Source of the DNA: Physella acuta
Taxonomy: Eukaryota; Mollusca; Gastropoda; Physidae
Assembly: GCF_028476545.1 (NCBI RefSeq)
Contig: NW_026731571.1
Coordinates: 434,001 to 498,000, forward strand
Reading direction: 5' to 3'
DNA length: 64,000 bases
A model generated the notes under the pieces. It was not told the DNA's origin. It saw nothing but the letters and a program-made list of their open reading frames with translations, and did not search any database. Of this stretch, positions 11,231-24,475 are shown one piece after another. Position numbers and translations under genes: made by a program. The first letter of the stretch is position 1; each line of letters begins with the position of its first letter.

Positions 11231-13424
11231 TGTGTACATTAAAATATTGTACAGGACCAAATCACACTGTGTACATTAAAATATTGTACAGGACCAAATA
11301 TCACACTGTGTACATTAAAATATTGTACGGGACCAAATATGACACTGTGTACATTAAAATATTGTACAGGACCATAGTCCACATTGTGTACATTAAAATA
11401 TTGTAAAGGACCAAATATCACACTGTGTACATTAAAATATTGTACAGGACCAAATATCACACTGTGTACATTAAAATATTGTACAGGACCATAGTCCACA
11501 TTGTGTACATTAAAATATTGTACAGGACCATAGTCCACATTGTGTACATTAAAATATTGTACAGGACCAAATATCACACTGTGTACATTAAAATATTGTA
11601 CAGGACCAAATATCACACTGTGTACATTAAAATATTGTACAGGACCAAATATCACACTGTGTACATTAAAATATTGTACAGGACCAAATATCACACTGTG
11701 TACATTAAAATATTGTACAGGACCATAGTCCACATTGTGTACATTAAAATATTGTACAGGACCAAATATCACATTGTGTACATTAAAATATTGTACAGGT
11801 CCATAGTCCACATTGTGTACATTAAAATATTGTACAGGACCAAATATCACACTGTGTACATTAAAATATTGTACAGGACCATAGTCCACATTGTGTACAT
11901 TAAAATATTGTACAGGACCAAATATCACACTGTGTACATTAAAATATTGTACAGGACCAAATATCACACTGTGTACATTAAAATATTGTACGGGACCATA
12001 GTCCACATTGTGTACATTAAAATATTGTACAGGAACATAGTCCACATTGTGTACATTAAAATATTGTACAGGACCAAATATCACACTGTGTACATTAAAA
12101 TATTGTACAGGACCATAGTCCACATTGTGTACATTAAAATATTGTACAGGACCATAGTCCACATTGTGTACATTAAAATATTGTACAGGACCAAATATCA
12201 CACTGTGTACATTAAAATATTGTACAGGACCAAATATCACATTGTGTACATTAAAATATTGTACAGGATCATAGTCCACATTGTGTACATTAAAATATTG
12301 TACAGGACCAAATATCACACTGTGTACATTAAAATATTGTACAGGACCATAGTCCACATTGTGTACATTAAAATATTGTACAGGACCAAATATCACATTG
12401 TGTACATTAAAATATTGTACAGGACCATAGTCCACATTGTGTACATTAAAATATTGTACAGGACCAAATATCACACTGTGTACATTAAAATATTGTACAG
12501 GACCATAGTCCACATTGTGTACATTAAAATATTGTACAGGACCAAATATCACACTGTGTACATTAAAATATTGTACAGGACCATAGTCCACATTGTGTAC
12601 ATTAAAATATTGTAAGGACCAAATATCACATTGTGTACATTAAAATATTGTACAGGACCATAGTCCACATTGTGTACATTAAAATATTGTACGGGACCAT
12701 AGTCCACATTGTGTACATTAAAATATTGTACAGGACCATAGTCCACATTGTGTACATTAAAATATTGTACAGGACCAAATATCACACTGTGTACATTAAA
12801 ATATTGTACAGGACCATAGTCCACATTGTGTACATTAAAATATTGTACAGGACCAAATATCACACTGTGTACATTAAAATATTGTACAGGACCAAATATC
12901 ACACTGTGTACATTAAAATATTGTACAGGACCAAATATCACACTGTGTACATTAAAATATTGTACAGGACCAAATATCACACTGTGTACATTAAAATATT
13001 GTACAGGACCAAATATCACACTGTGTACATTAAAATATTGTACAGGACCAAATATCACACTGTGTACATTAAAATATTGTACAGGACCAAATATCACACT
13101 GTGTACATTAAAATATTGTACAGGACCAAATATCACACTGTGTACATTAAAATATTGTACAGGACCAAATATCACACTGTGTACATTAAAATATTGTACA
13201 GGACCAAATATCACACTGTGTACATTAAAATATTGTACAGGACCAAATATCACATTGTGTACATTAAAATATTGTACAGGACCAAATATCACACTGTGTA
13301 CATTAAAATATTGTACAGGACCTTATATCACACTGTGTACATTAAAATATTGTACAGGACCAAATATCACAATGTGTACATTAAAATAGTGTACGCGTCC
13401 AAATATCTCACTGTGTACATAAAA
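11231..13424. repeat. Large minisatellite, 39-bp unit, about 56 copies, two unit types
   Basis: All units share GTACATTAAAATATTGTACA, an imperfect palindrome. They then end in one of two 3' halves: type A (AAATATCACACTGT) or type B (ATAGTCCACATTGT). A and B are interspersed up to about 12840. From there to about 13310 the array is an almost uninterrupted run of type A. The 39-bp period is divisible by three and lacks stops in several frames, giving open frames of up to 450 codons on one strand and 396 on the other. These overlap antisense and encode only the repeat, so they are not genes. Confidence 0.98.
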
Positions 13425-13485
13425 CTACCCAGCTAAAAACGACTTGATTGCTAGCCGACCCTCATCACAGACAGCAGCCATGATG

Positions 13486-14375
13486 GCGCTCTGAGACAAA
13501 CCGAAGAACTCATCTAGCGGACTGATACAAGGGCCAGTCCTGCACATACAGCTTGAGGAAAGTAGTGCTCTAAGACAAACCGAAGAACTCATCTAGCGGA
13601 GTGATACAAGGGCCAGCCCCGCACATACAGCTTGAGGAAAGTAGTGCTCTAAGACAAACCGAAGAACTCATCCAGCGGAGTGATACAAGGGCCAGTCCTG
13701 CACATACAGCTTGAGGAAAGTAGTGCTCTAAGACAAACCGAAGAACTCATCCAGCGGACTGATACAAGGACAAGTCCTGCACATACAGCTTGAGGAAAGT
13801 AGTGCTCTAAGACAAACCGAAGAACTCATCCAGCGGACTGATACAAGGACAAGTCCTGCACATACAGCTTGAGGAAAGTAGTGCTCTAAGACAAACCGAA
13901 GAACTCATTCAGCGGACTGATACAAGGACAAGTCCTGCACATACAGCTTGAGGAAAGTAGAGCTCTAAGACAAACCGAAGAACTCATTCAGCGGACTGAT
14001 ACAAGGACAAGTCCTGCACATACAGCTTGAGGAAAGTAGTGCTCTAAGACAAACCGAAGAACTCATCCAGCGGACTGATACAAGGACAAGTCCTGAACAT
14101 ACAGCTTGAGGAAAATAGTGCTCTAAGACAAACCGAAGCACTCACCCAGCGGACTGATACAATGACCAGTCCTGAACATACAGCTTGAGGAAAGTAGTGC
14201 TCTAAGACAAACCGAAGCACTCAACCAGCGGAGTGATACAAGGACCACTCCTGCACATACAGCTTGAGGAAAGTAGTGCTCTAAGACAAACCGAAGAACT
14301 CATCTAGCGGAGTGATACAAGGACCACTCCTGCACATACAGCTTGAGGAAAATAGTGCTCTAAGACAGAAAGAAG
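13486..14375. repeat. Minisatellite, 79-bp unit, about 11 copies
   Basis: Units begin GCTCTAAGACAAACCGAAG, for example at 13567 and 13646, and include CACATACAGCTTGAGGAAA. Point variants such as GGGCCAG/GGACAAG are shared by neighbouring copies, showing local spread. The unit shows no gene-like content. Confidence 0.97.
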
Positions 14376-15572
14376 AACAAGTAAACCTGTATACTTTTTT
14401 CTTTGGATGGGCGGGGGGGGGGGGGGGGGGTTGATTCTAGAAAAAAGTTAGCCTCTCCATCCAAGATTAAGATATCTTCTACATATTTGTAGGGGGTGGC
14501 GGGAGGGGATGGAATTAGACAGCAGGCAAGGTGGTCTAATCTGTGTGACTTTAAACATCAAGTCATGTGTCACATCATGTGATGTGTCACGTCATGTGTG
14601 ACATCATGTGATGTGTCACATCATGTGATGTGTGACAAACGTGATGTGTTGTGTAACATCCGTCTCAGAAACCCAATAAAGCAAGCAGACGATATACAAG
14701 TGTACGTTTTTTGTTTGTCCGTCTGACATCTGTCTGGGATCGCACAAAAAACCTCCAAAATATGCAAATCACGTGATACCCCATGCTCTATAGTCGAGCA
14801 CTTGAAAAAACATTTTCTTGTTTTGGTTTTTTGTTTTGTTTTCGTTTCATGTTTTGTTTTATTTTTTTGTTTTTATGTCGATGAGAAAAATGTGTGAGCC
14901 AACAGACAATCACCCAAGACGTCCCAAAAAGTTGAGCTCCCGGAGTTAAGACCCAACCTGTTTTTGTCCTGAGCTCACCTTGCTCGGCCTAATCTTGCAC
15001 GATTGTAACTCTACTATACGGGCGGGCTCAAGCCGAGCGCCCCGTTTGAAAACTCGCCCCGATTTAAAACCCGGTGCACACAATAGACCCACGGCCACAG
15101 TTTCTATGGCGGATGTGTCGGCTTTAGATTTCACTCAATTATTCGCGGCCCAGTCTGTCTAACACGTGGCAGTTAAGACGGGAGGGGTCGGGGCGGGAGG
15201 GGGTCGGGACTTAGACTAGCCATCCATGCGAGGAGTGAGCAGGGCGGGAGGCGAAATGGCCGAGTGAGATAGGGGACTCGCTACCTTCCAATTGTTTTAA
15301 TATAGGTCTTGCCGGCGTTGGGGTGGGGGTTGGGGTGGGGGTGGGCTAACACCCCTGGATGAGGAAAGGACCCGCAGCGTTTTAAGGTCACGTGACGGTT
15401 TCCCATGATGGCGGAAGATGACCATAATAAAAGCGATTCCCCCCCCCCCCCCCCGCAACATTCATTAAATTATTTCAACCTTCATCAGACGGTCAAGTCT
15501 TTGTCTAACTAAGTGGACAGAATATTTCTGTAGTCATCCTTGTGTCTATCTGACTGTAGTCTTTCGTCATTG
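14376..15572. other. Spacer with G/C tracts and a palindromic patch
   Basis: Holds a G-run at about 14411-14430 and a C-run at about 15440-15454. A patch at 14565-14650 alternates TGTGACATCATG and ATGTGATGTGTCAC, an imperfect inverted repeat. Overlapping short open frames at 14946-15162 on opposite strands have no recognisable domain. Confidence 0.45.
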
Positions 15573-18500
15573 TATGGCCAAATCTTTCTCTTTACATGGC
15601 CAAATCTTTTACATGGCCAAATCTTTTACATGGCCAAATCTTTCTCATTGCATGGCCAAATCTTTCTCATTACATGGCCAAATCTTTCTCATTACATGGC
15701 CAAATCTTTCTCTTTATACAGTTAGATCTTTCTCATTACATGGCCAAATCTTTGTCATTACATGGTCAAATCTTCCTCTTTATACAGTTAGATCTTTCTC
15801 AGTACATGGCCAAATCTTTCTCATTACATGGCCAAATCTTTCTCTTTATACAGTTAGATCTTTCTCATTACATGGCCAAATCTTTGTCATTACATGGTCA
15901 AATCTTTCTCTTTATACAGTTAGATCTTTCTCATTACATGGCCAAATCTTTGTCATTACATGGTCAAATCTTTCTCATTGGATGGCCAAATCTTTCTCAT
16001 TACATGGCCAAATCTTTCTCATTACATGGCCAAATCTTTCTCATTACGTGGCCAAATCTTTCTCATTACATGGCCAAATCTTTCTCATTACATGGCCAAA
16101 TCTTTCTCATTACGTGGCCAAATCTTTCTCATTACATGGCCAAATCTTTCTCATTACATGGCCAAATCTTTCTCATTACATGGCCAAATCTTTCTCATTA
16201 CATGGCCAAATCTTTCTCATTACATGGCCAAATCTTTCTCTTTATACAGTTAGATCTTTCTCATTACATGGCCAAATCTTTCTCATTACATGGCCAAATC
16301 TTTCTCATTACATGGCCAAATCTTTCTCATTACATGGCCAAATCTTTATCATTACGTGGCCAAATCTTTCTCATTACATGGCCAAATCTTTCTCATTGGA
16401 TGGCCAAATCTTTCTCATTACATGGCCAAATCTTTCTCATTACATAGCCAAATCTTTCTCTTTATACAGTTAGATCTTTCTCATTACATGGCCAAATCTT
16501 TCTCATTACATGGCCAAATCTTTCTCATTGGATGGCCAAATCTTTCTCATTACGTGGCCAAATCTTTGTCATTACGTGGCCAAATCTTTCTCATTACATG
16601 GCCAAATCTTTGTCATTACATGGCCAAATCTTTCTCATTACATGGCCAAATCTTTCTCATTACATGGCCAAATCTTTCTCATTACATGGCCAAATCTTTC
16701 TCATTACATGGCCAAATCTTTCTCATTACGTGGCCAAATCTTTTACATGGCCAAATCTTTCTCATTACATGGCCAAATCTTTCTCATTACATGGCCAAAT
16801 CTTTCTCATTACATGGCCAAATCTTTCTCATTACATGGCCAAATCTTTCTCATTACATGGCCAAATCTTTCTCATTACATGGCCAAATCTTTCTCATTAC
16901 ATGGCCAAATCTTTTACATGGCCAAATCTTTCTCATTACATGGCCAAATCTTTCTCGTTACATAGCCAAATCTTTCTCTTTACATGGCCAAATCTTTCTC
17001 ATTACATGGCCAAATCTTTCTCATTACATGGCCAAATCTTTTACATGGCCAAATCTTTCTTATTACATGGCCAAATCTTTCTCATTACATGGCCAAATCT
17101 TTCTCATTACATAGCCAAATCTTTCTCTTTACATGGCCAAATCTTTCTCATTACATGGCCAAATCTTTCTCATTACATGGCCAAATCTTTGTCATTACAT
17201 GGCCAAATCTTTCTCATTACATGGCCAAATCTTTCTCATTACATGGCCAAATCTTTCTCATTACGTGGCCAAATCTTTCTCATTACATGGCCAAATCTTT
17301 CTCATTACATGGCCAAATCTTTCTCATTACATGGCCAAATCTTTCTCATTACATGGCCAAATCTTTCTCATTACATGGCCAAATCTTTCTCTTTATACAG
17401 TTAGATCTTTCTCATTACATGGCCAAATCTTTCTCATTACATGGCCAAATCTTTCTCATTACATGGCCAAATCTTTCTCATTACATGGCCAAATCTTTAT
17501 CATTACGTGGCCAAATCTTTCTCATTACATGGCCAAATCTTTCTCATTGGATGGCCAAATCTTTCTCATTACATGGCCAAATCTTTCTCATTACATGGCC
17601 AAATCTTTCTCTTTATACAGTTAGATCTTTCTCATTACATGGCCAAATCTTTCTCATTACATGGCCAAATCTTTCTCATTGGATGGCCAAATCTTTCTCA
17701 TTACGTGGCCAAATCTTTGTCATTACGTGGCCAAATCTTTCTCATTACATGGCCAAATCTTTGTCATTACATGGCCAAATCTTTCTCATTACATGGCCAA
17801 ATCTTTCTCATTACATGGCCAAATCTTTCTCATTACATGGCCAAATCTTTCTCATTACATGGCCAAATCTTTCTCATTACATGGCCAAATCTTTTACATG
17901 GCCAAATCTTTCTCATTACATGGCCAAATCTTTCTCATTACATGGCCAAATCTTTCTCATTACATGGCCAAATCTTTCTCATTACATGGCCAAATCTTTC
18001 TCATTACATGGCCAAATCTTTCTCATTACATGGCCAAATCTTTTACATGGCCAAATCTTTCTCATTACATGGCCAAATCTTTCTCATTACATAGCCAAAT
18101 CTTTCTCTTTACATGGCCAAATCTTTCTCATTACATGGCCAAATCTTTCTCATTACATGGCCAAATCTTTTACATGGCCAAATCTTTCTCATTACATGGC
18201 CAAATCTTTCTCATTACATGGCCAAATCTTTCTCATTACATAGCCAAATCTTTCTCTTTACATGGCCAAATCTTTCTCATTACATGGCCAAATCTTTCTC
18301 ATTACATGGCCAAATCTTTTACATGGCCAAATCTTTCTCATTACATGGCCAAATCTTTCTCTTTACATGGCCAAATCTTTCTCATTACATGGCCAAATCT
18401 TTCTCATTACATAGCCAAATCTTTCTCTTTACATGGCCAAATCTTTCTCATTACATGGCTAAATCTTTCTCATTACATGGCCAAATCTTTTACATGGCCA

Positions 18501-19496
18501 AATCTTTCTCATTACATGGCCAAATCTTTCTCATTACATGGCCAAATCTTTCTCATTACATAGCCAAATCTTTCTCACTACATGGCCAAATCTTTCTCAC
18601 TACATGGCCAAATCTTTCTCATTACATGGCCAAATCTTTCTCATTACATGGCCAAATCTTTCTCATTACATGGCCAAATCTTTTACATGGCCAAATCTTT
18701 CTCATTACATGGCCAAATCTTTTACATGGCCAAATCTTTCTCATTACATGGCCAAATCTTTCTCATTACATGGCCAAATCTTTGTCATTACATGGCCAAA
18801 TCTTTCTCATTACATGGCCAAATCTTTCTCATTACATAGCCAAATCTTTCTCACTACATGGCCAAATCTTTCTCACTACATGGCCAAATCTTTCTCACTA
18901 CATGGCCAAATCTTTCTCACTACATGGCCAAATCTTTCTCATTACATGGCCAAATCTTTCTCATTATATGGCCAAATCTTTCTCATTACATGGCCAAATC
19001 TTTCTCATTACATAGCCAAATCTTTTACATGGCCAAATCTTTCTCATTACATGGCCAAATCTTTCTCTTTACATGGCCAAATCTTTCTCTTTACATGGCC
19101 AAATCTTTGTCATTACATGGCCAAATCTTTTACATGGCCAAATCTTTCTCATTACATGGCCAAATCTTTCTCATTACATGGCCAAATCTTTGTCATTACA
19201 TGGCCAAATCTTTCTCATTACATGGCCAAATCTTTCTCATTACATAGCCAAATCTTTCTCACTACATGGCCAAATCTTTCTCACTACATGGCCAAATCTT
19301 TCTCACTACATGGCCAAATCTTTCTCATTACATGGCCAAATCTTTCTCATTACATGGCCAAATCTTTGTCATTACGTGGCCAAATCTTTCTCATTACATT
19401 GCCAAATCTTTCTCATTACATGGCCAAATCTTTCTCATTACATGGCCAAATCTTTCTCATTACATGGCCAAGTCTTTCTCATTATGTGGCAATGGA
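15573..19496. repeat. Very large minisatellite, 22-bp unit, about 180 copies
   Basis: The core is GGCCAAATCTTTCTCATTAC. Variant units include a shortened form with ATCTTTTACATGG, a TATACAGTTAGATC form, and single-base variants (GTCATT, ACGTGG, TTGGATGG, ACATAGCC). Variant positions show a higher-order duplication of about 1151 bp: variants at 16241, 16461 and 16741 recur at 17392, 17612 and 17892. The plus strand lacks stops in all three frames of the unit, giving overlapping repetitive frames up to 419 codons. The minus strand of each unit carries stops. I treat this as non-coding satellite. Confidence 0.98.
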
Positions 19497-20340
19497 TGTT
19501 ACCCTAACCTTTTTTCATTACTTGGCGGATATGCGGATGTAATCATGGCTTTCTCATTACATCATGGCTTTTTCATTACACGATCAAGTATTTTAGAGGA
19601 TGTAATGGTGGTGTCTCTAATTACACTGTCAAGTTCCGGAGAATGATGATCTCTCATTACATGCTGAGGTATAGGAGGACATCAGGCCAGGAACTAATGT
19701 CAGCGTTCTTAGATCACGGAGGGGGGGGGGGGGGAGATAATTCGATTGCTGAAATATCGTTTTTTATAGGAATCGATCGGAGAGGGGTTGGTCACGAACG
19801 TCTCGCGAGAACTCAGCGAGATCGGCTCACGAGAGGAGAGTAAATGATACCGTTTTAAGACACGGCAGCGCGGCAACTTGAAATTAAACTCACGAACGTC
19901 TCTATCTGTCTCATGCGGTGGGGGAGGGGGTGCGCCGGCTGGGTGGGAGGGGCCAGCCAGCCCTGTCATTGAGTCTCCCATTACCCAGAGCTCCCCCTTG
20001 CGGTGATTACCCGACTTGACCCCGACAAAAGCCTGCACTTGGGCGAGTTAATAGAGTAATTGGCGAAATGAAGGCAGACGGCAGCCATACGTCGGTCCGG
20101 GCTGTCCTCGCCCCACCCCAGACCGCAGATAAATATTTGAGTTGCCCACAGTCACGTGACGTCACATCAAATAGGGCCGCAATTGTTTCTTTCAGTTGCG
20201 TGAAGTTACCCGCACAATTGTGCCATACGGGTGCGTCGATGTGCGTGGATGTGCGTTTGACTGCCTTACTGTCAACTATTAATTTGGTTAGCTCATTAAA
20301 TATGTTAATCTCTTAATCGATAGCGAAAGAAGGCAGTGTC
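19497..20340. other. Spacer, decayed array edge then unique DNA
   Basis: The first ~150 bp contain decayed TTTCTCATTACA words from the 22-bp array. A G-run lies at about 19721-19734, and CTCGCGAGA/CTCACGAGA-type words at 19800-19840. No gene is recognised. Confidence 0.5.
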
Positions 20341-21795
20341 GCGTCAAACTTTATTATACATACGATATAAATAAATAAATATGTATATATTTCTTTCCGG
20401 AAAGAAAAAACTACTGGCTACAACTAATATATACCTGATTGGTAGTATTTTACAAAGAAAAGCTTGATAAATATTCAAAGAGAAAATTTACCATCTAATT
20501 AAGTAACATTAAGTACATTGTACTCGAGTTTTGACCTACGTGAAAAGTTTAAAATAACTCGAAGTGTTCGAAATTTTGCTCGCAAGTTTCCGACTTGATT
20601 CATATGCGTATTTTCAGAAATCGGAAATTGGTTAAAGTATTACTTCCGGTTACCGGAATTCACGTAAACTGTCAGAAAAGAGAGAATTAGATCTTCTACA
20701 TATATATGAGATTTCCTCTATCTAACTGAAACAGTACTTAAGTTGAAGGCGTTTGAAAAACCGAAGGTACAATAAGTAAACCTCAAGTTATCGTGTTCAC
20801 AGACAGAAACACAGACAGACACACAGACATACAGACAAAATTACAAAACTAAGTTTTTCCAACTCAGGGAAATGTAAAACGACGAGATTTGTGAAAAGGT
20901 CCATTTCGATTGTGTGTACGGTTACAATACTTCTTCCACACTCCGTGTACGAGAATGTAAAAAGGACATACAAGATAGAGCGGGAGTGATCTCTTCTAAA
21001 CTTTCTCGAACATCATATTTTTACAATTAATTTCATTCCTCTGTCTATCGTTCTTAGTACTTTGTCACAGATCGAAACTGCCGAGCTAAATTTCCTGCAC
21101 TCCTAACTGACCGATTCGTTTCAAACTTGGCATGTGAGTCAAACCCACGACAATGCATTCTGACATCAAATTTGACGCTATTGGATGCCTAATTATTTTT
21201 TTATGAATTAATTGAAATTTTCTAAATAAAGTATGGAGTCCTACTGTTATTCCGCACTATTATACGCACATTTTTATGTTCATTTGGTGCTCAAAAGTGC
21301 CCCTTGTATAATAAAATGTAAAGTGCTTTAAAAAAAAACAGAAATAGCGTAAAGTAATACTTCCGTTCACCAGAATTAACTCAAAATTTGAGAGTACCAA
21401 GAGAATGATATCTTAAATCGTTTCAAATTTCGTCTACCTTACTGAAATGGCACTCAAGATATCAGTAAATTAGAAGCCAGAAATAGATTCCGGTTATCGG
21501 AACACCCTCAAAATTTAAAAGTAATTAGAATTTACGATCTTATATTTGAAATTCCATTTACATAACTGAATATGTGCTCAAGTTATAGTGTTCACAAGGA
21601 AAATGATGAAGTACTGGATTCCAAAAACCGTTCAAAATTTGATAGAAATATGCGCATACAGTATAATACTTGTACGTAAAATTTCCTCCACCTAACTTAA
21701 ACAATACTCAAGCTATTGACTTTTGAAAAACCGGAGGTAGAAAAAAAGTACCACTTCCAGATACCGGAAATCGCTAAAAAGTTGATACAGAGGGG
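20341..21795. repeat. AT-rich dispersed-type repeat with degenerate ~125-bp internal units
   Basis: Composition is markedly more AT-rich than the flanks. Related units start near 20636, 21351, 21481, 21601 and 21738. Each has an ACTTCCGGTTACCGGAA-like head, an AAAATTTGA word, a GAAATTTCCTCTA-like word and a TAACTGAAA...CTCAAG tail. A CAGACAGACACACAGACA simple-sequence patch lies near 20805-20840. It is probably an old non-autonomous mobile element or satellite; the family is not identified. Confidence 0.55.
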
Positions 21796-21799
21796 GTTT

Positions 21800-21935
21800 G
21801 GAGGATGGGAATGGTAAGATGGGCGTGGTAGGTGGGGTGAGGTGATGTGTGAGACGGTGTGGGGATGTGGGAGGGTGTGGGGTGTGGTAAGATGGGCGTG
21901 GTAGGTGGGGTGAGGTGATGTGTGGGAGTGAGTTG
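21800..21935. repeat. 73-bp direct duplication, GT-rich
   Basis: GGTAAGATGGGCGTGGTAGG begins at 21813 and recurs at 21886, each copy followed by GGGGTGAGGTGATGTGTG. Confidence 0.85.
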
Positions 21936-21954
21936 CCAGAAGTGAAGGTAAGGC

Positions 21955-22695
21955 TCCGTCAAGTCCTGCCATCTCCGTCAAGTCCTGCCGTCTCCGTCAA
22001 GTCCTGCCATCTACGTCAAGTCCTGCCGTCAAGTCCTGCCATCTCCGTCAAGTCCTGCCATCTACGTCAAGTCCTGCCATCTCCGTCAAGTCCTGCCATC
22101 TCCGTCAAGTCCTGCCGTCAAGTCCTGCCGTCAAGTCCTGCCGTCAAGTCCTGCCGTCAAGTCCTGCCGTCAAGTCCTGCCGTCAAGTCCTACCATCTCC
22201 GTCAAGTCCTGTCGTCAAGGCATGCCGTCAAGTCCTGCCGTCAAGTCCTGCCGTCAAGTCCTACCATCTCCGTCAAGTCCTGCCGTCAAGTCCTACCATC
22301 TCCGTCAAGTCCTGCCATCTACGTCAAGTCCTGCCATCTCCGTCAAGTCCTGCCATCTCCGTCAAGTCCTGCCGTCAAGTCCTGCCGTCAAGTCCTGCCG
22401 TCAAGTCCTGCCGTTAAGTCCTGCCGTCATGTCCTGCCGTCAAGTCCTGCCATCTCCGTCAAGTCCTGCCGTCAAGTCCTGCCGTCAAGTCCTGCCGTCA
22501 AGTCCTGCCGTCAAGTCCTGCCGTCAAGTCCTACCATCTCCGTCAAGTCCTGTCGTCAAGGCATGCCGTCAAGTCCTGCCGTCAAGTCCTGCCGTCAAGT
22601 CCTACCATCTCCGTCAAGTCCTGCCGTCAAGTCCTACCATCTCCGTCAAGTCCTGCCGTCAAGTCCTGCCGTCAAGTCCTGTCGTCAAGTCCTTC
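21955..22695. repeat. Minisatellite, 13/19-bp units, about 48 copies
   Basis: The 13-bp unit is CGTCAAGTCCTGC; the 19-bp unit adds CATCTC. A marked variant, GTCGTCAAGGCATG, occurs at 22211 and again at 22552, with a similar order of long and short units after each. This indicates a 341-bp higher-order duplication. Open frames here are repeat artefacts. Confidence 0.96.
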
Positions 22696-23309
22696 CATTG
22701 TGGTGAGTACATTAGCTGATGAGCCCATGTTTGCCGGCACCGCCCACACGGAGGGTCCACCACCCCGACCAAGACGCCACCGCGACAATTACATCCCCGC
22801 CATTTTGAAACATTAATTACAATTTTTAAGCCACTCACATAATTATGTCATCAAAACAGCGACAAATTAATTTTCCAATTGAGGCGCCGTCAGTGTGTAT
22901 GAGCGATTGGTTACTCCCGTACGGCGAGTCCCGCACAAAGACGTAGCCCCTGGCGCCATATGCTCCGGCACCGCTGACGTCACGGCGCGAGAGAAACTGT
23001 ACATGGTTGGGAGTGACCTTCAACCCCGATTGGATCCAATTCTTTGATTGTGGTCATGTTTTTATTAGCCGGTGATCAGTCGGCAGATGGCGGTATTGTC
23101 CCCCCACAAATTATCTACACCGCATGCGACAAAGATGCGCTACATTTGAAGTTTATCCGCTTCAATTAATTAAACCATTTATTCCTGGTAATATGCGCCA
23201 TTTAAAAAACCCATGCGCTACTTGAGAAGTGCGCAGTGCACTTAGTTGACCCAGTAGAGACCTACACACTGCACTCTGATAAGGGAAGATAATCTTGTAT
23301 CATTTTAAA
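22696..23309. other. Single-copy spacer
   Basis: Unique sequence with CCGCCATTTTGAAAC and CGCTGACGTCACGG (about 22972-22985) words. No gene is recognised. Confidence 0.45.
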
Positions 23310-24475
23310 CAATCAACACACTACACGATGTACACACTACACGATGTACACACTACACGATGTACACACTACACGATGTACACACTACACGATGTACACA
23401 CTACACGATGTACACAATGCACGATGTACACACTACACGATGTACACACTACACGATGTACACACTACACACTACACGATGTACACACTACATGATGTAC
23501 ACACTACACACTACACGATGTACACACTACACGATGTACACACTACAGGATGTACACACTACACGATGAACACACTACAGGATGTACACACTACACACTA
23601 CACAATGTACACACTACACGATGTACACACTACAGGATGTACACACTACACGATGCACACACTACATGATGTACACATTACACGATGTACACACTACTCG
23701 ATGTACACACTACACACTACACGATGTACACACTACACACTACACGATGTACACACTACACACTACACGATGTACACACTACACACTACACGATGCACAC
23801 ACTACATGATGTACACACTACACGATATACACACTACACACTACACGATGTACACACTAAAGTATGTACACACTACACGATGTACACACTACAGGATGTA
23901 CGCACTACACACTACACGATGTACAAACTACACGATGTACACACTAAAGTATGTACACACTACACGATGTACACACTACAGGATGTACACACTACACACT
24001 ACACGATGTACACACTACACGATGTACACACTACAGGATGTATACACTACACGATGCACACACTACATGATGTACACACTACACTATGTACACACTACAC
24101 GATGTACACACTACACACTACACGATGTACACACTACACGATGTACACACTACACACTACACGATGTACACACTACACACTACACGATGTACACACTACA
24201 CACTACACGATGTAAACACTACATGATGTACACACTACACGATGTACACACTACACACTACACGATGTACACACTACACACTACACGATGTAAACACTAC
24301 ATGATGTACACACTACACACTACACGATGTACACACTACACGATGTACACACTACACACTACACGATGTACATTCTACACACTACACGATGTACACACTA
24401 CATGATGTACACACTACACGATTTACACACTACACGATGTACAACCTATACGATTTGCACACTACACACTGAAAA
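23310..24475. repeat. Minisatellite, 16/23-bp units, about 65 copies
   Basis: The 16-bp unit is GTACACACTACACGAT; a 23-bp form adds a second CACACTA. Single-base variants (AGGATGT, ATGATGT, AAGTATGT) recur in the same order, suggesting block duplications. The Thr/Tyr/His-rich frames are translated repeat. Confidence 0.97.

Noticed and set aside
11239-13436. Open frames of up to 450 codons on both strands in the 39-bp array
   Set aside because: The period is a multiple of three and the unit is stop-free, so length says nothing. The frames overlap antisense and encode only the repeat.
15574-19542. Overlapping plus-strand frames of up to 419 codons in the 22-bp array
   Set aside because: All three plus frames are open at once because the unit lacks stops. 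No start context, domain or non-repeat sequence supports a protein.
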